From Fodinibius sp. Rm-B-1B1-1 (GTDB lineage: Bacteria; Bacteroidota; Rhodothermia; Balneolales; Balneolaceae), in assembly GCF_038594945.1 (NCBI RefSeq), contig NZ_JBCFYD010000003.1, forward strand, positions 1 through 64,000: 64,000 nt of DNA. The letters are read 5' to 3'. Under the pieces are notes generated by a model. That model was given only the letters and a program-made list of their open reading frames with translations, did not search any database and was not told where the DNA came from. The position numbers and the translations under genes were made by a program. Below, piece by piece: positions 63,628 to 64,000 of the stretch. Position 1 is the first letter of the stretch. Every line of letters begins with the position of its first letter.

Positions 63628-64000
63628 TTATTTATTTTTAACAAAATCATAAATCAATCGGGAGATATCGGCAAACGTATTCAATACCTGTTCACGATCT
63701 TCCGCTTCTTTGGATAAAAGTACCAACACGTAACGCTGGCCTTCTGGAAGCTCAACAATCCCCACATCGTGGTTCACACCAGTAATCCAACCCGTTTTAT
63801 GGGCTACCTCAACATCATCGGGTAGCCGTGCGGGAATCATTTCATTAAATTTCTGTTGCTTTAAAATGCCAATCATTTCTTCTGATACTTCTTTACTTAC
63901 GGCTTCTCCTCGAGCCAATTTTTCATAGATAACAACTTCATCAAAAGCCGTAGTTCGGTTGCTTAACCCCCGCTCATATGCTTTAATATCTTCTACACCA
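63628..64000 (-). CDS. Class A beta-lactamase-like serine hydrolase, C-terminal part
   Basis: The 3' part (about 124 codons) of a gene that continues past the window edge. The visible protein begins GVEDIKAYERGLSNRTTA and has HKTGWITGVNHDVGIVE, with the KTG triad of class A beta-lactamases and related penicillin-binding enzymes. The Ser-x-x-Lys and SDN motifs must lie outside the window. It may be a true beta-lactamase or a peptidoglycan hydrolase; the context of cell-wall genes fits either. Confidence 0.8.
   Translation of the reverse strand, partial: GVEDIKAYERGLSNRTTAFDEVVIYEKLARGEAVSKEVSEEMIGILKQQKFNEMIPARLPDDVEVAHKTGWITGVNHDVGIVELPEGQRYVLVLLSKEAEDREQVLNTFADISRLIYDFVKNK

Overview
This 64-kb window looks like chromosomal DNA of a moderately halophilic, aerobic, Gram-negative member of the Bacteroidota/Rhodothermota/Balneolota assemblage, most like Balneolota (Fodinibius or Gracilimonas type). 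That placement is inference. It rests on the moderate-to-low GC content, many short-lipobox lipoproteins (BspA-type DUF285, IPT/cadherin/GLUG), a DUF4469 HU-like protein, a YfhO membrane protein, several TTG/GTG starts, and a dense set of Na+/H+ antiporters and amino-acid/osmolyte-type transporters. There are no rRNA genes, no recognisable transposases and no CRISPR array.

Layout. 1-3.2 kb: the str operon on the minus strand (rpsL-rpsG-fusA-tuf; tuf is cut by the window edge). 3.4-6.4 kb: recG and an AraC-type regulator. 6.5-14.7 kb: an accessory surface region with two large, divergently transcribed lipoproteins, an HU-like DUF4469 gene whose 3' region carries a regular 23-bp array of palindromes, and a DUF4112 protein. 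14.9-16.3 kb: a small operon of two membrane proteins and a winged-helix regulator, behind a three-half-site ACTTTATA operator. 16.3-20.7 kb: typA, an SDR with an atypical active site, yjbQ, a methyltransferase and tRNA-Ser(GCU). 20.8-26.6 kb: a compact minus-strand operon reading ptsH-EI-phosphoglucose/mannose isomerase-birA-tilS-hpt. 26.7-37.1 kb: gatC, a YfhO protein and a surface-polysaccharide cluster (three glycosyltransferases, a Wzx-type flippase, three different sulfotransferases). 37.1-41 kb: a quinone oxidoreductase, a GxxExxY nuclease-like gene bracketed by inverted repeats, hisS and an unknown membrane-anchored protein.

41.3-55.8 kb is an ion-homeostasis block. An eleven-gene Mrp/Mbh-type cation/proton antiporter operon (E-F-G-DUF4040-MbhE-B-C-D-D'-small-D'') has the MrpA C-terminal domains as separate genes and three ND2/4/5-like subunits. 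It converges through a bidirectional terminator on two tandem paralogous APC permeases that carry C-terminal PTS-EIIA-like and TrkA-C domains. A CPA-type antiporter with a TrkA-N-like tail follows. EI and HPr occur in the same window with no sugar-type EIIBC, so a regulatory PTS that phosphorylates these transporter-borne EIIA domains is an attractive hypothesis.

56-64 kb holds a trypsin-like lipoprotein, aspartate kinase, and a group of cell-wall/D-amino-acid genes: a PBP4-type carboxypeptidase, an N-acyl-D-amino-acid deacylase homologue lacking the HxH metal motif, an amidase_2 lipoprotein, a DapB-like dehydrogenase and a truncated class A beta-lactamase-like gene.

The items most worth a second look are the 23-bp palindrome array (13319-13447), the APC-EIIA-TrkA pair with the nearby EI/HPr, the GxxExxY gene inside cacagat-type inverted repeats, the split-MrpA operon, and a family of dispersed CTGAAACAAGTTCAG-type palindromic repeats.
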